From assembly GCA_026645375.1 (NCBI GenBank), contig JAPFFX010000429.1, positions 1 through 6,314 on the forward strand: a DNA stretch of 6,314 bases, written 5' to 3'. The notes under the pieces are model-generated. The model saw nothing but the letters and a program-made list of their open reading frames with translations, had not been told where the DNA came from and searched no databases. Each line of letters opens with the position of its first letter. Positions within the stretch are counted from its first letter, which is position 1. Shown here one piece after another: positions 1-5,510 of this stretch. A program made the translations under genes and the position numbers. Source of the stretch: Citricoccus sp. WCRC_4 (GTDB taxonomy: Bacteria; Actinomycetota; Actinomycetes; Actinomycetales; Micrococcaceae).

Positions 1-11
1 TTCGATACCTT

Positions 12-33
12 GGGAGCATCACCATTCGCTCCC
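12..33 (-). terminator. Weak hairpin over the lysR stop codon
   Basis: GGGAGC (12-17) and GCTCCC (28-33) are complementary 6-base arms around a 10-base loop that contains the stop codon (19-21). No T-run follows on the transcribed side within the 11 bases left before the window edge. It could be a U-tract-less terminator, or chance in GC-rich DNA. Confidence 0.2.
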
Positions 34-906
34 GGCGTCCAGGAGGTCCGGGACCCGCTGTAGGGCCGGGTTGGCACTGCGCTGGTTCCAGATGAGGTGC
101 AACTGGACGGTGCCCCGGGCCTGTGCGGTGAGGTCGAGGTACTGGACGCCGTCGACGCCCAGCAGCCTGGCACTGGCGGGTACGAAGGCCACCCCCCGCC
201 CGGCCCGCACCAGGGCCACCATCGTGGTGATCTGCCCGACCGTGTGCACGACCTGCCCGTGGTCGACGGGGAACAGTCGGACGATGAGGTCATAGAAGTA
301 GCGCGCGGTCAGGGGTGAATGCATGATCAGCGGGACGCCGCGGAGCTCCTCCTCGCCGATGCCGCCCCGGATCTCCCCCAGCGGGTGACCGGAGGGAACG
401 GCCAGGACGAGGTCCTCCGCCAGCAACAGGTGCGACTCGAAGGCCTCACCGTCGAACGGCGGCCGGGCCAGCCCGAGGTCCAGGGATCCCTCCAGCAGCG
501 CTGCGGCCTGTTGGCGGCTGACGAGTTCCGACAGCTCGAGCGTGATCCTCGGCAGTGCCTCCGAGATCGAGGTCAGCAACTCCCCCAGCACGCCGAAGCC
601 GGCGGCAGCCGTGAAGCCGATGCGGACGACACCCTCCTGGCCGGACGCGATGGAGCGCGCGGCCACCGGGGCCCGGTCCGCGGCGGCCAGCAGTTCGCGG
701 GACTCGGCCAGGAAGGCCTGGCCCGCGGCGGTGAGCTCCACGTTGCGATGGTCCCGGTTCAGGAGGGTCACCTGCAGCGAGCGCTCCAGCTTCTGGATCT
801 GCCGGCTCAAGGGGGGCTGGGTCATCTGCAGGCGCTCCGCAGCACGGCCGAAGTGGAGTTCCTCCGCCACGGCCACGAAACACCGGATCTGGTCGAGCGT
901 GAACAT
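19..906 (-). CDS. LysR-family transcriptional regulator
   Basis: A cytoplasmic DNA-binding regulator of 295 residues, the usual LysR length. Residues about 1-60 form the winged helix-turn-helix, with the family pattern FVAVAEELHFGRAAERL, then TQPPLSRQIQKLE, then LTAAG at 58-62. A linker helix follows, and from about residue 92 (VVRIGFTA) the two-lobed effector-binding domain begins, which resembles periplasmic binding proteins. The ATG at 904-906 is preceded by GAAAGG (911-916), a modest ribosome binding site at short spacing, and the HTH begins immediately, so the start is well placed. The gene is transcribed divergently from tctCBA-usp across 184 bases, the classical LysR arrangement, so it is probably the activator of that operon and its own repressor. 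The co-inducer cannot be read from the sequence; a carboxylate is a reasonable guess. The family is certain, the target is inferred. Confidence 0.95.
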   Translation of the reverse strand: MFTLDQIRCFVAVAEELHFGRAAERLQMTQPPLSRQIQKLERSLQVTLLNRDHRNVELTAAGQAFLAESRELLAAADRAPVAARSIASGQEGVVRIGFTAAAGFGVLGELLTSISEALPRITLELSELVSRQQAAALLEGSLDLGLARPPFDGEAFESHLLLAEDLVLAVPSGHPLGEIRGGIGEEELRGVPLIMHSPLTARYFYDLIVRLFPVDHGQVVHTVGQITTMVALVRAGRGVAFVPASARLLGVDGVQYLDLTAQARGTVQLHLIWNQRSANPALQRVPDLLDAGSEW

Positions 907-910
907 GATG

Positions 911-916
911 CCTTTC
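911..916 (-). promoter_or_regulatory. Ribosome binding site of the lysR-family gene
   Basis: On the minus strand this reads GAAAGG, ending 4 bases before the ATG at 904-906. The spacing is a little short, but it is the only Shine-Dalgarno-like sequence near the start. Confidence 0.5.
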
Positions 917-920
917 GAGT

Positions 921-954
921 ATCACAACATGCATGATGGGGCTTGGACATGCAT
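921..954. promoter_or_regulatory. Candidate LysR operator: two ACATGCAT copies
   Basis: ACATGCAT occurs at 927-934 and again at 947-954, exactly 20 bases apart, which puts both copies on nearly the same face of the helix. The first copy lies inside a dyad, ATCA (921-924) and TGAT (934-937) with 9 bases between. LysR proteins usually bind dyads of T-N11-A type; this dyad has the wrong spacing for a perfect match, so the assignment rests on position, repetition and symmetry. The second copy overlaps the candidate -35 element of tctC, where a LysR activation site is expected. Confidence 0.4.
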
Positions 955-973
955 CCTACGGACTTCATAGGCT
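943..973 (+). promoter_or_regulatory. tctC: Candidate tctC promoter
   Basis: TTGGAC at 943-948 resembles a -35 element. CATAGG (966-971, 17-base spacer) or TAGGCT (968-973, fitting the loose actinobacterial TANNNT) could serve as -10. Both -10 matches are weak, as expected of a promoter that depends on an activator. The transcript would start near 980, leaving a leader of about 110 bases before the tctC ATG. Confidence 0.3.
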
Positions 974-1003
974 CCTTGAGCGACCGGATCGTGAGCCACT
1001 TCA

Positions 1004-1044
1004 CACCGCGTTCAGCGGTGGTCCGGAGTCCCCACCGGACCCGC
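1004..1044 (+). promoter_or_regulatory. Two overlapping, competing hairpins in the tctC leader
   Basis: Hairpin A pairs CACCGC (1004-1009) with GCGGTG (1015-1020) around the loop GTTCA. Hairpin B pairs GGTCCGG (1020-1026) with CCGGACC (1035-1041) around an 8-base loop. Hairpin B can extend by pairing GCGG (1015-1018) with CCGC (1041-1044) past a two-base bulge, and this uses the 3' arm of A, so A and extended B exclude each other. The region ends 33 bases before the ribosome binding site. The pairing is read directly from the sequence; a regulatory role is a guess. Confidence 0.35.
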
Positions 1045-1076
1045 GCCGATCCGTAGCATCGACATTCCGAGCCTCT

Positions 1077-1081
1077 AGGAG
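1077..1081 (+). promoter_or_regulatory. tctC: Ribosome binding site of tctC
   Basis: AGGAG with a 9-base gap to the ATG at 1091. This is a good Shine-Dalgarno match, and it fixes the start directly before a lipoprotein signal peptide. Confidence 0.75.
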
Positions 1082-1090
1082 CGAACTGCC

Positions 1091-2089
1091 ATGACGTTCT
1101 TCACCACTCGCCGCACAGTACTTTCCGTGGCAGCCGCCGCAGCACTGCTCTCCGTGACCGCCTGCGGCGGGAACGTCGGCGGCGGCGTCGCCGACGCAGC
1201 CGATTTCCCCAGCGGCCCCGTCAACATCACCGTGGGCCAGGCTCCCGGCGGTTCCACCGACCTGATCGCCCGCGCGGTGGGCGAGGGCATGTCCGATAAC
1301 CTCGGCCAGCCGGTCACCGTGGTGAACCAGCCCGGGGCCAACGGGGCGGTGGCCACCAAGGAGGTGGCAGGCAAGGCGGCAGACGGTCATGAGCTCGTGC
1401 TGCTCAACGCCTCCCTGATCACGATCACCCCGCTCGCGGTCTCCGAGAACGAGGCGGTCACCCTGGACGACCTCGACGTCATCAAGGGCCTGTCCCAGGA
1501 CGACTACGTGCTCGTGGCCTCCGCGAAGTCCGGCTTCGAGAACCTCGAGGACATCCAGGCCACCGGGAACCTGACCTACGGCACCACCGGCGTGGGCACC
1601 GGTTCCCAGTTGGCCCAGGCCGTCCTCTTCGCCGAGGCAGGCATCGACGGCACGGCGGTTCCCTTCGATTCGGGCTCCCCGGCGCTCACCGCCGTCATGG
1701 GCGACCAGGTCCAGGTGGCCACGGTCCAGCTCGGGGAGGCCAAGCCGCAGATCGACGCCGGCTCCGTCACCCCGATCATGACCTTCTCGGCCGAGCGCAA
1801 CGAGTTCCTGCCGGACACCCCGACCGCCACCGAGTCCGGGTACGACATCCCGGTGTCCCAGTACCGTGCCCTCGCCGCACCGAAGGGACTGCCCGAGGAG
1901 GTCAAGACCCGCCTGGCGGAGTCCGCGGACGCCGCCCTGGCCACTGACGCCTACCAGTCCTTCAACCAGGACAACCTGCTGACCCCGCACGAGATCTCGG
2001 GCGAAGAGGTCACGGAGGAGTGGAACTCCCTGCGTGATCGCTATGCCGAGCTCGTCGAAGAGCACGACATCTCGCTGACCGGGAACTGA
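1091..2089 (+). CDS. tctC: TctC/Bug-family solute-binding lipoprotein of a TTT transporter
   Basis: This is the extracytoplasmic receptor of a tripartite tricarboxylate transporter; it binds a carboxylated solute and hands it to TctAB. It has 332 residues, normal for the Bug family. Residues 1-25 form a signal peptide with Arg7-Arg8, an Ala/Leu-rich core and the lipobox VTAC, so Cys25 should be lipidated and anchor the protein outside the membrane. The Bug signature follows: APGGSTDLIAR at 51-61, with Asp57 in the position expected to touch the ligand, then LGQPVTVVNQPGANG at 71-85. Downstream, YGTTGVGTGSQLAQAVLF and the PALTAVMGDQVQVA stretch match the second-lobe pattern. It is first in the tctC-tctB-tctA-usp operon and follows the divergent LysR control region. 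The substrate is not decidable from sequence: citrate-like acids, aromatic acids and sugar acids are all known for TTT systems, and the nearby aldarate-dehydratase-like gene favours a sugar acid. The family is certain, the ligand unknown. Confidence 0.96.
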   Translation: MTFFTTRRTVLSVAAAAALLSVTACGGNVGGGVADAADFPSGPVNITVGQAPGGSTDLIARAVGEGMSDNLGQPVTVVNQPGANGAVATKEVAGKAADGHELVLLNASLITITPLAVSENEAVTLDDLDVIKGLSQDDYVLVASAKSGFENLEDIQATGNLTYGTTGVGTGSQLAQAVLFAEAGIDGTAVPFDSGSPALTAVMGDQVQVATVQLGEAKPQIDAGSVTPIMTFSAERNEFLPDTPTATESGYDIPVSQYRALAAPKGLPEEVKTRLAESADAALATDAYQSFNQDNLLTPHEISGEEVTEEWNSLRDRYAELVEEHDISLTGN

Positions 2090-2123
2090 TTCCCCTGGCC
2101 ACGGCAACAGATCGGATCGATCC
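2081..2123 (+). other. tctC-tctB junction: stop-codon hairpin and start-proximal palindrome
   Basis: GGGAA (2081-2085) and TTCCC (2090-2094) flank CTGA, so a 5-bp hairpin straddles the tctC stop codon. The perfect palindrome GGATCGATCC (2114-2123) ends two bases before the tctB ATG, where a ribosome binding site would normally be. Both are short and may be chance. If real, they could protect the tctC message and lower tctB translation, giving more binding protein than membrane subunit. Confidence 0.25.
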
Positions 2124-2124
2124 C

Positions 2125-2685
2125 ATGCCCATTCCCGCCCGCGAGCACCAGGACGGTCCCGTCGAGACCGCCGACGCCCCTGAACCAGTGGACGCGCAGA
2201 CACCGGAGGAACTGGTCGCCCAGTGGGAGGCCGAGGCCCCACCGCAGGCAGGCCCGGTCGCCAACCTGGCGGCCAGCCTGGTAGTCCTGGCCATCGGCAT
2301 CGGCGGCATCGTCCTCTCGGTGGGACTCGGAGTCGGCACCGCGTCCTCGCCCGGCCCGGGGACCTGGCCGCTCGCCGTGAGCGTGCTGGTCACGGTGCTG
2401 GCGCTGGCCCAAGCCGTGATCGGCCGTCACGGAGGCCAGGGAGGCGAGAAGTTCACCCGGTACTCGTGGATCACCCTCATCGGCTTCCTGACCCTCGTCG
2501 CCATGGTGGTGCTGATCCCCCTCGTCGGCTTCGAGATCCCGGCCCTCGCGCTGTGCATCGTGTGGATGAGGTTCCTGGGCGGTGAGGGCTGGCGGTCGAC
2601 CATCGTCTACTCCCTGCTCATCGTCGCGGCGTTCTACGCCATCTTCATCGCGGCCCTGGGAACCTCCATCCCCCACCTGATCTGA
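2125..2685 (+). CDS. tctB: TctB-family small membrane subunit of a TTT transporter
   Basis: This is the small, poorly conserved membrane subunit that works with TctA in solute import. It has 186 residues. The first 45 or so are hydrophilic and acidic (many Glu, Asp, Pro and Ala) and probably cytoplasmic. Hydrophobic segments follow at about 46-71, 81-100, 113-134, 135-150 and 159-180. The SPGPGTWPLAV stretch at 75-85 matches the GPG-aromatic-P pattern typical of TctB between its first two helices. The gene starts 35 bases after the tctC stop and ends 28 bases before tctA, in the usual C-B-A order. The ATG at 2125 has no clear Shine-Dalgarno sequence, only the palindrome GGATCGATCC, so the true start could lie further in and the acidic N-terminus could be shorter. 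Assignment rests on helix pattern, motif and position. Confidence 0.92.
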   Translation: MPIPAREHQDGPVETADAPEPVDAQTPEELVAQWEAEAPPQAGPVANLAASLVVLAIGIGGIVLSVGLGVGTASSPGPGTWPLAVSVLVTVLALAQAVIGRHGGQGGEKFTRYSWITLIGFLTLVAMVVLIPLVGFEIPALALCIVWMRFLGGEGWRSTIVYSLLIVAAFYAIFIAALGTSIPHLI

Positions 2686-2700
2686 CCCCGACGAACCGCG

Positions 2701-2705
2701 AAGGA
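2701..2705 (+). promoter_or_regulatory. tctA: Ribosome binding site of tctA
   Basis: AAGGA with an 8-base gap to the GTG at 2714. It supports the non-ATG start of tctA and lies in the 28-base gap after tctB. Confidence 0.7.
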
Positions 2706-2713
2706 CCACCCCC

Positions 2714-4291
2714 GTGGAATTCCTCCAACCAGTCCTGGACGGCTTCGGCGTCGTCCTCGAACCCACCAATCTGCTTTACTGCCTGCTCGGTGTCACCATC
2801 GGCATGCTCATCGGCGTGCTGCCCGGCCTCGGTCCCGCGGCCACGATCGCCATCCTGCTGCCGCTGACCTACGGCGTCGAACCGGTCACCGCCATCATCA
2901 TGCTGGCGGGCATCTTCTACGGCGCCCAGTACGGCGGCACCATCACCTCCGTGCTGCTGCGCCTGCCCGGTGAGGCCAGCGCGGTGGTGACCGTCTTCGA
3001 CGGCTACCAGTTGGCCAAGCAGGGCAAGGCCGGCACGGCGCTGGGCATCGCCGCCATCGGCTCCTTCGTCGGCGGCACCGTGGCCATCATCGGCCTGACG
3101 TTCCTGGCACCGCTCGTGGCCGGCTTCGCCCTGGACTTCGGCCCCCCGGAGTACGCAGCCCTGGCCCTGCTGGGCATCCTGCTGGTGGCCACCATCAGCA
3201 ACGGCCCCAAGGTCAAGGCACTCATCGCCGCCGCCGTCGGACTGCTCCTGGCCACGGTCGGCCGGGACGCCTTCACCGGCGCGGAGCGCTTCACCTTCGG
3301 CAACCTGTCCCTGGCGGACGGGATCGACTTCGTCCCCGTGGCCATGGGCCTGTTCGGCGTCGGGGAGATCCTGTACAACCTGGAGGAACGCCACCGGGCC
3401 GTCAAGGCCCCCACCACCGTCAAGAACGTCTGGCCCTCGCGCCAGGACCTGAAGACCTCCGCCCCGGCCATCGGTCGCGGATCGGTGCTCGGCTTCTTCC
3501 TCGGCATCCTGCCCGGCGGCGGTGCGACCATCGCCTCCCTGGCCGGCTATGCGGTGGAGAAGAAGGTCGCCAAGGATCCCTCGCGGTTCGGCAAGGGCGC
3601 CGTCGAGGGCGTGGCCGGCCCGGAGACCGCCAACAACGCGGCCGCCACCAGCTCGTTCATCCCCCTGCTGACGCTCGGCATCCCGGCCAACGCCACCATG
3701 GCCATCATCTTCGGCGCCCTGCTCATCCAGGGTGTCACGCCCGGACCGGAACTTATCACCGCCCACCCGGACCTGTTCTGGGGCGTGGTGAACTCCAGGT
3801 ACATCGGCAACCTCCTGCTGCTGATCATGGCCATCCCCCTGATCGGCGTCTTCGTGCGGATCCTGAGGGTTCGCGCCGCCATCCTGGCACCGATCACGGC
3901 CCTGATCACCCTGTTGGGCGCCTACACGATCCGGAACTCCATGTTCGACGTGCTGCTCGTGGTCGTCTTCGGTGCGGTCGGCTACCTCAAGAAGAAGATC
4001 GGGTTCGAACCCGGGCCCCTCGTCCTCGCCTTCGTCCTGGGTGCCCTGCTCGAGTCCAGCCTGCGCCGCTCCCTGCTCGTGCTGGACGGCAACCTGCTCG
4101 GCATGATGGGCCGCCCGATCTCGGCCACCCTGGTGATCCTGTTCGTGGCCGTGGCCGTCTTCCCCCTGATCAAGTCCTTCCTCGACCGCCGCACGCAGCA
4201 TGCCGTGGTGGACGAGGCCCTGAGGAGCGGGCCCCGGCCCGGCGCCGCGTCCGGCACTCCGTCCGATACCCACACGAAGGAGAACGCATGA
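2714..4291 (+). CDS. tctA: TctA-family large membrane subunit of a TTT transporter
   Basis: This is the large integral membrane subunit that forms the translocation path of the tripartite tricarboxylate transporter. TTTs are secondary transporters driven by ion gradients, not by ATP. It has 525 residues, slightly above the usual 500, and is very hydrophobic with about a dozen likely helices. Family motifs are intact: GVLPGLGPAATIAILLP at 34-50, FYGAQYGGTITSVLLRLPGE at 68-87, DGYQLAKQGKAGTALGIAAIGSFVGG at 96-121, LGILPGGGATIASLAGY at 263-279 and GPETANNAAATSSFIPLLTLG at 302-322. The pair GVLPGLG and GILPGGG reflects the internal duplication of this family. The C-terminal 30 residues are hydrophilic. 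Translation starts at GTG 2714 behind AAGGA. The stop codon overlaps the next start as ATGA, so the following usp gene is translationally coupled. Confidence 0.98.
   Translation: MEFLQPVLDGFGVVLEPTNLLYCLLGVTIGMLIGVLPGLGPAATIAILLPLTYGVEPVTAIIMLAGIFYGAQYGGTITSVLLRLPGEASAVVTVFDGYQLAKQGKAGTALGIAAIGSFVGGTVAIIGLTFLAPLVAGFALDFGPPEYAALALLGILLVATISNGPKVKALIAAAVGLLLATVGRDAFTGAERFTFGNLSLADGIDFVPVAMGLFGVGEILYNLEERHRAVKAPTTVKNVWPSRQDLKTSAPAIGRGSVLGFFLGILPGGGATIASLAGYAVEKKVAKDPSRFGKGAVEGVAGPETANNAAATSSFIPLLTLGIPANATMAIIFGALLIQGVTPGPELITAHPDLFWGVVNSRYIGNLLLLIMAIPLIGVFVRILRVRAAILAPITALITLLGAYTIRNSMFDVLLVVVFGAVGYLKKKIGFEPGPLVLAFVLGALLESSLRRSLLVLDGNLLGMMGRPISATLVILFVAVAVFPLIKSFLDRRTQHAVVDEALRSGPRPGAASGTPSDTHTKENA
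4277..4282 (+). promoter_or_regulatory. Ribosome binding site of the usp gene, inside tctA
   Basis: AAGGAG with a 5-base gap to the ATG at 4288, lying within the last codons of tctA. It is a strong Shine-Dalgarno match, suggesting that the small protein is made efficiently along with the transporter. Confidence 0.75.
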
Positions 4292-4686
4292 GCATCCTGG
4301 TCGGATACGTCCCCACCCCCGTGGGCGAAGCGGCCATGGCCGCCGCCATCCAGGAGGCCACCCTCCGGGACGTGGAGCTGTTGATCGTCAATTCCCAGCG
4401 AGAGGGAGTGCTGGCCGATCCGTCGGCGGCCTCCGACTCCGACATCGAGCGCGTCACCGACGCCGCACAGGATGCCGGCGTGAACGCCACGGTGCTCCGT
4501 CCCACCCACCGGGACGACCTGACCGATGCGATCCTCGACCTGGCCCAGGAACACGAGGTCGACCTGATCGTCATCGGCCTGCGACGGCGCACCCAGGTCG
4601 GCAAGTTCATCATGGGATCGCATGCACAGCGGATCCTGCTCCAGGCCGACCGGCCCGTGCTGGCGGTGAAGGAGGACTCCGCCTGA
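4288..4686 (+). CDS. UspA-family universal stress protein, fourth gene of the TTT operon
   Basis: A single-domain cytoplasmic Usp protein of 132 residues with the alternating strand-helix pattern: strand 1 ILVGYV (3-8), strand 2 VELLIVNS (29-36), strand 3 NATVLRP (66-72), strand 4 VDLIVIG (91-97) and the last strand PVLAVK (123-128). The nucleotide-binding stretch starting at Gly97 and ending in Gly110-Ser111 matches G-x2-G-x9-G-S except that the second glycine is Arg100. The acidic residue normal at the end of strand 1 is also missing (GYVPTP instead of a VDGS-type sequence), so ATP binding may be weak or altered. It overlaps tctA by 4 bases with its own strong ribosome binding site. The precedent is TeaD, a Usp protein encoded with the TRAP transporter TeaABC in Halomonas that modulates uptake; a similar role for this TTT is inference. 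Confidence 0.93.
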   Translation: MSILVGYVPTPVGEAAMAAAIQEATLRDVELLIVNSQREGVLADPSAASDSDIERVTDAAQDAGVNATVLRPTHRDDLTDAILDLAQEHEVDLIVIGLRRRTQVGKFIMGSHAQRILLQADRPVLAVKEDSA

Positions 4687-4697
4687 CCGTGACTGCC

Positions 4698-5453
4698 TCA
4701 GCCCGTGACCCGGCCCGTCGATTCCTCCAGGAACCGGCGGGCCGAGTTGCGTAGGTGGCTGCGCATCGCGGCGGCAGCGGCCAGGGCGTCCCCGGCCACG
4801 ACGGCGGCCGCGACGGCTGCGTGTTCGGCCGCCACCACGGCGGAGCGCCGGTCGGCGTCGGCCTCCTCACCAGACTGGTCCAGGCGGGCGCGGGGCATGG
4901 CGATCATGGCCGGCCCGAGGACGTCCAGGGCCTCCAGCAGCAGGGGGTTGCCGGAGGCCTCGGCGACCGAGCGGTGGAAGGCGAAGTCGAGTCCGAGCAG
5001 TTCTGCGGGCTGGGCGGGAATCTCGGCGCGGGCCCGCTCGGCGAAGTCCCGCTCCGCGCGGGTCACGGCGTCGGCGGACGCATCGCTGCGGCGCGTGGCG
5101 GCCAGCGCCGCCGCCTCGGACTCGATGGCCACCCGGTAGTCGATGAGGTCCAGGCGCTCGGTGACGGACGAGGCCGGGACCTCATGGGGCACCGACATCC
5201 CCGCGCCCAGGCCGGACGGCGGGGTCAACGCGAAACTGCCGCTGCCGCGCCGGGTGTGGACCAGCCCCTCGGCCTGCAACCGTGTCATGGCCTCCCGCAC
5301 CACCGTCCGGCTGACCCCGTGCTCGGCCACCAGCTGGTTCTCGCTGGGCAGCTTGTGGCCCGGGGCCAGCTCGCCGTTGACGATGCGCCGGCGCAGGTGG
5401 TCCACGAGGGCCTCGGTGCGCGAGATGCCGGTGCGGGGCACTGTGGGATCCAT
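4698..5453 (-). CDS. GntR-family regulator, FadR (FCD) subfamily
   Basis: A cytoplasmic repressor or activator of 251 residues, counted from the ATG at 5451-5453. Residues about 10-76 are the GntR winged HTH: LPSENQLVAEHGVSRTVVREAMTRL, then EGLVHTRRGSGSF for the wing. The rest is the helical FCD effector domain. Asp156 and His160 in LDFAFHR, then His211 and His233, are placed as the metal ligands of metal-binding FCD proteins, which often sense carboxylic or sugar acids. An upstream in-frame GTG at 5508-5510 would add 19 residues and make the gene abut the previous stop, but that extension reads through a perfect 28-bp palindrome and resembles no GntR N-terminus, so the ATG is preferred. Neither start has a clear ribosome binding site. 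It lies just downstream of the enolase superfamily gene on the same strand and probably regulates it and perhaps the transporter. It converges on usp with 11 bases between stops. Confidence 0.93.
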   Translation of the reverse strand: MDPTVPRTGISRTEALVDHLRRRIVNGELAPGHKLPSENQLVAEHGVSRTVVREAMTRLQAEGLVHTRRGSGSFALTPPSGLGAGMSVPHEVPASSVTERLDLIDYRVAIESEAAALAATRRSDASADAVTRAERDFAERARAEIPAQPAELLGLDFAFHRSVAEASGNPLLLEALDVLGPAMIAMPRARLDQSGEEADADRRSAVVAAEHAAVAAAVVAGDALAAAAAMRSHLRNSARRFLEESTGRVTG

Positions 5454-5470
5454 GGACACATTCTGGCAGG

Positions 5471-5498
5471 CACCGCCGGGCCGGCCGGCCCGGCGGTG
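5471..5498 (-). terminator. Perfect 28-bp palindrome after the enolase superfamily gene
   Basis: The arms are CACCGCCGGG (5471-5480) and CCCGGCGGTG (5489-5498) around the self-complementary centre CCGGCCGG (5481-5488). On the minus strand it begins 12 bases past the enzyme's stop codon and ends 17 bases before the preferred ATG of the GntR gene. The RNA would fold into a very stable GC hairpin. No T-run follows, so it would be a U-tract-less terminator or an attenuator that lowers gntR expression. As DNA it could also be an operator, though it does not match the usual TnGTnnnACnA core of FadR-type sites. Confidence 0.6.
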
Positions 5499-5510
5499 TG
5501 TCCCGGTCAC

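Noticed and set aside
918..923. GATACT on the minus strand as an extended -10 promoter for lysR
   Set aside because: It is preceded by TGT as in extended -10 elements, but transcription would start inside or after the ribosome binding site at 911-916 and no -35 lies at the right distance. A leaderless transcript would be needed.
319..936. Open frames on the plus strand across the lysR gene
   Set aside because: They lie opposite a fully motif-supported LysR protein, and their products are low-complexity Gln/Arg/Gly-rich sequence without a recognisable domain.
1001..2242. Long open frame (413 codons) antisense to tctC and the start of tctB
   Set aside because: It covers the divergent control region and two well-supported genes. 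The product is Gly/Arg/Val-rich with no family pattern, a typical GC-rich shadow.
2645..4273. Long open frame (542 codons) antisense to tctA
   Set aside because: It mirrors almost exactly a gene with clear TctA motifs. Its product is low-complexity, rich in Gly, Asp, Gln, Glu and His, as expected from reading a GC-rich membrane protein gene backwards. No domain is recognisable.
4662..4683. GGCGG/CCGCC pairing at the end of usp as a terminator
   Set aside because: The arms are only 5 bases, the loop is 12 bases and inside coding sequence, and no T-run follows. This is expected often by chance at this base composition.
5454..5510. Upstream GTG start (5508-5510) for the GntR regulator
   Set aside because: It would code through a 28-bp perfect palindrome, has no ribosome binding site, and adds 19 residues unlike GntR N-termini. 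It remains possible, with lower probability.
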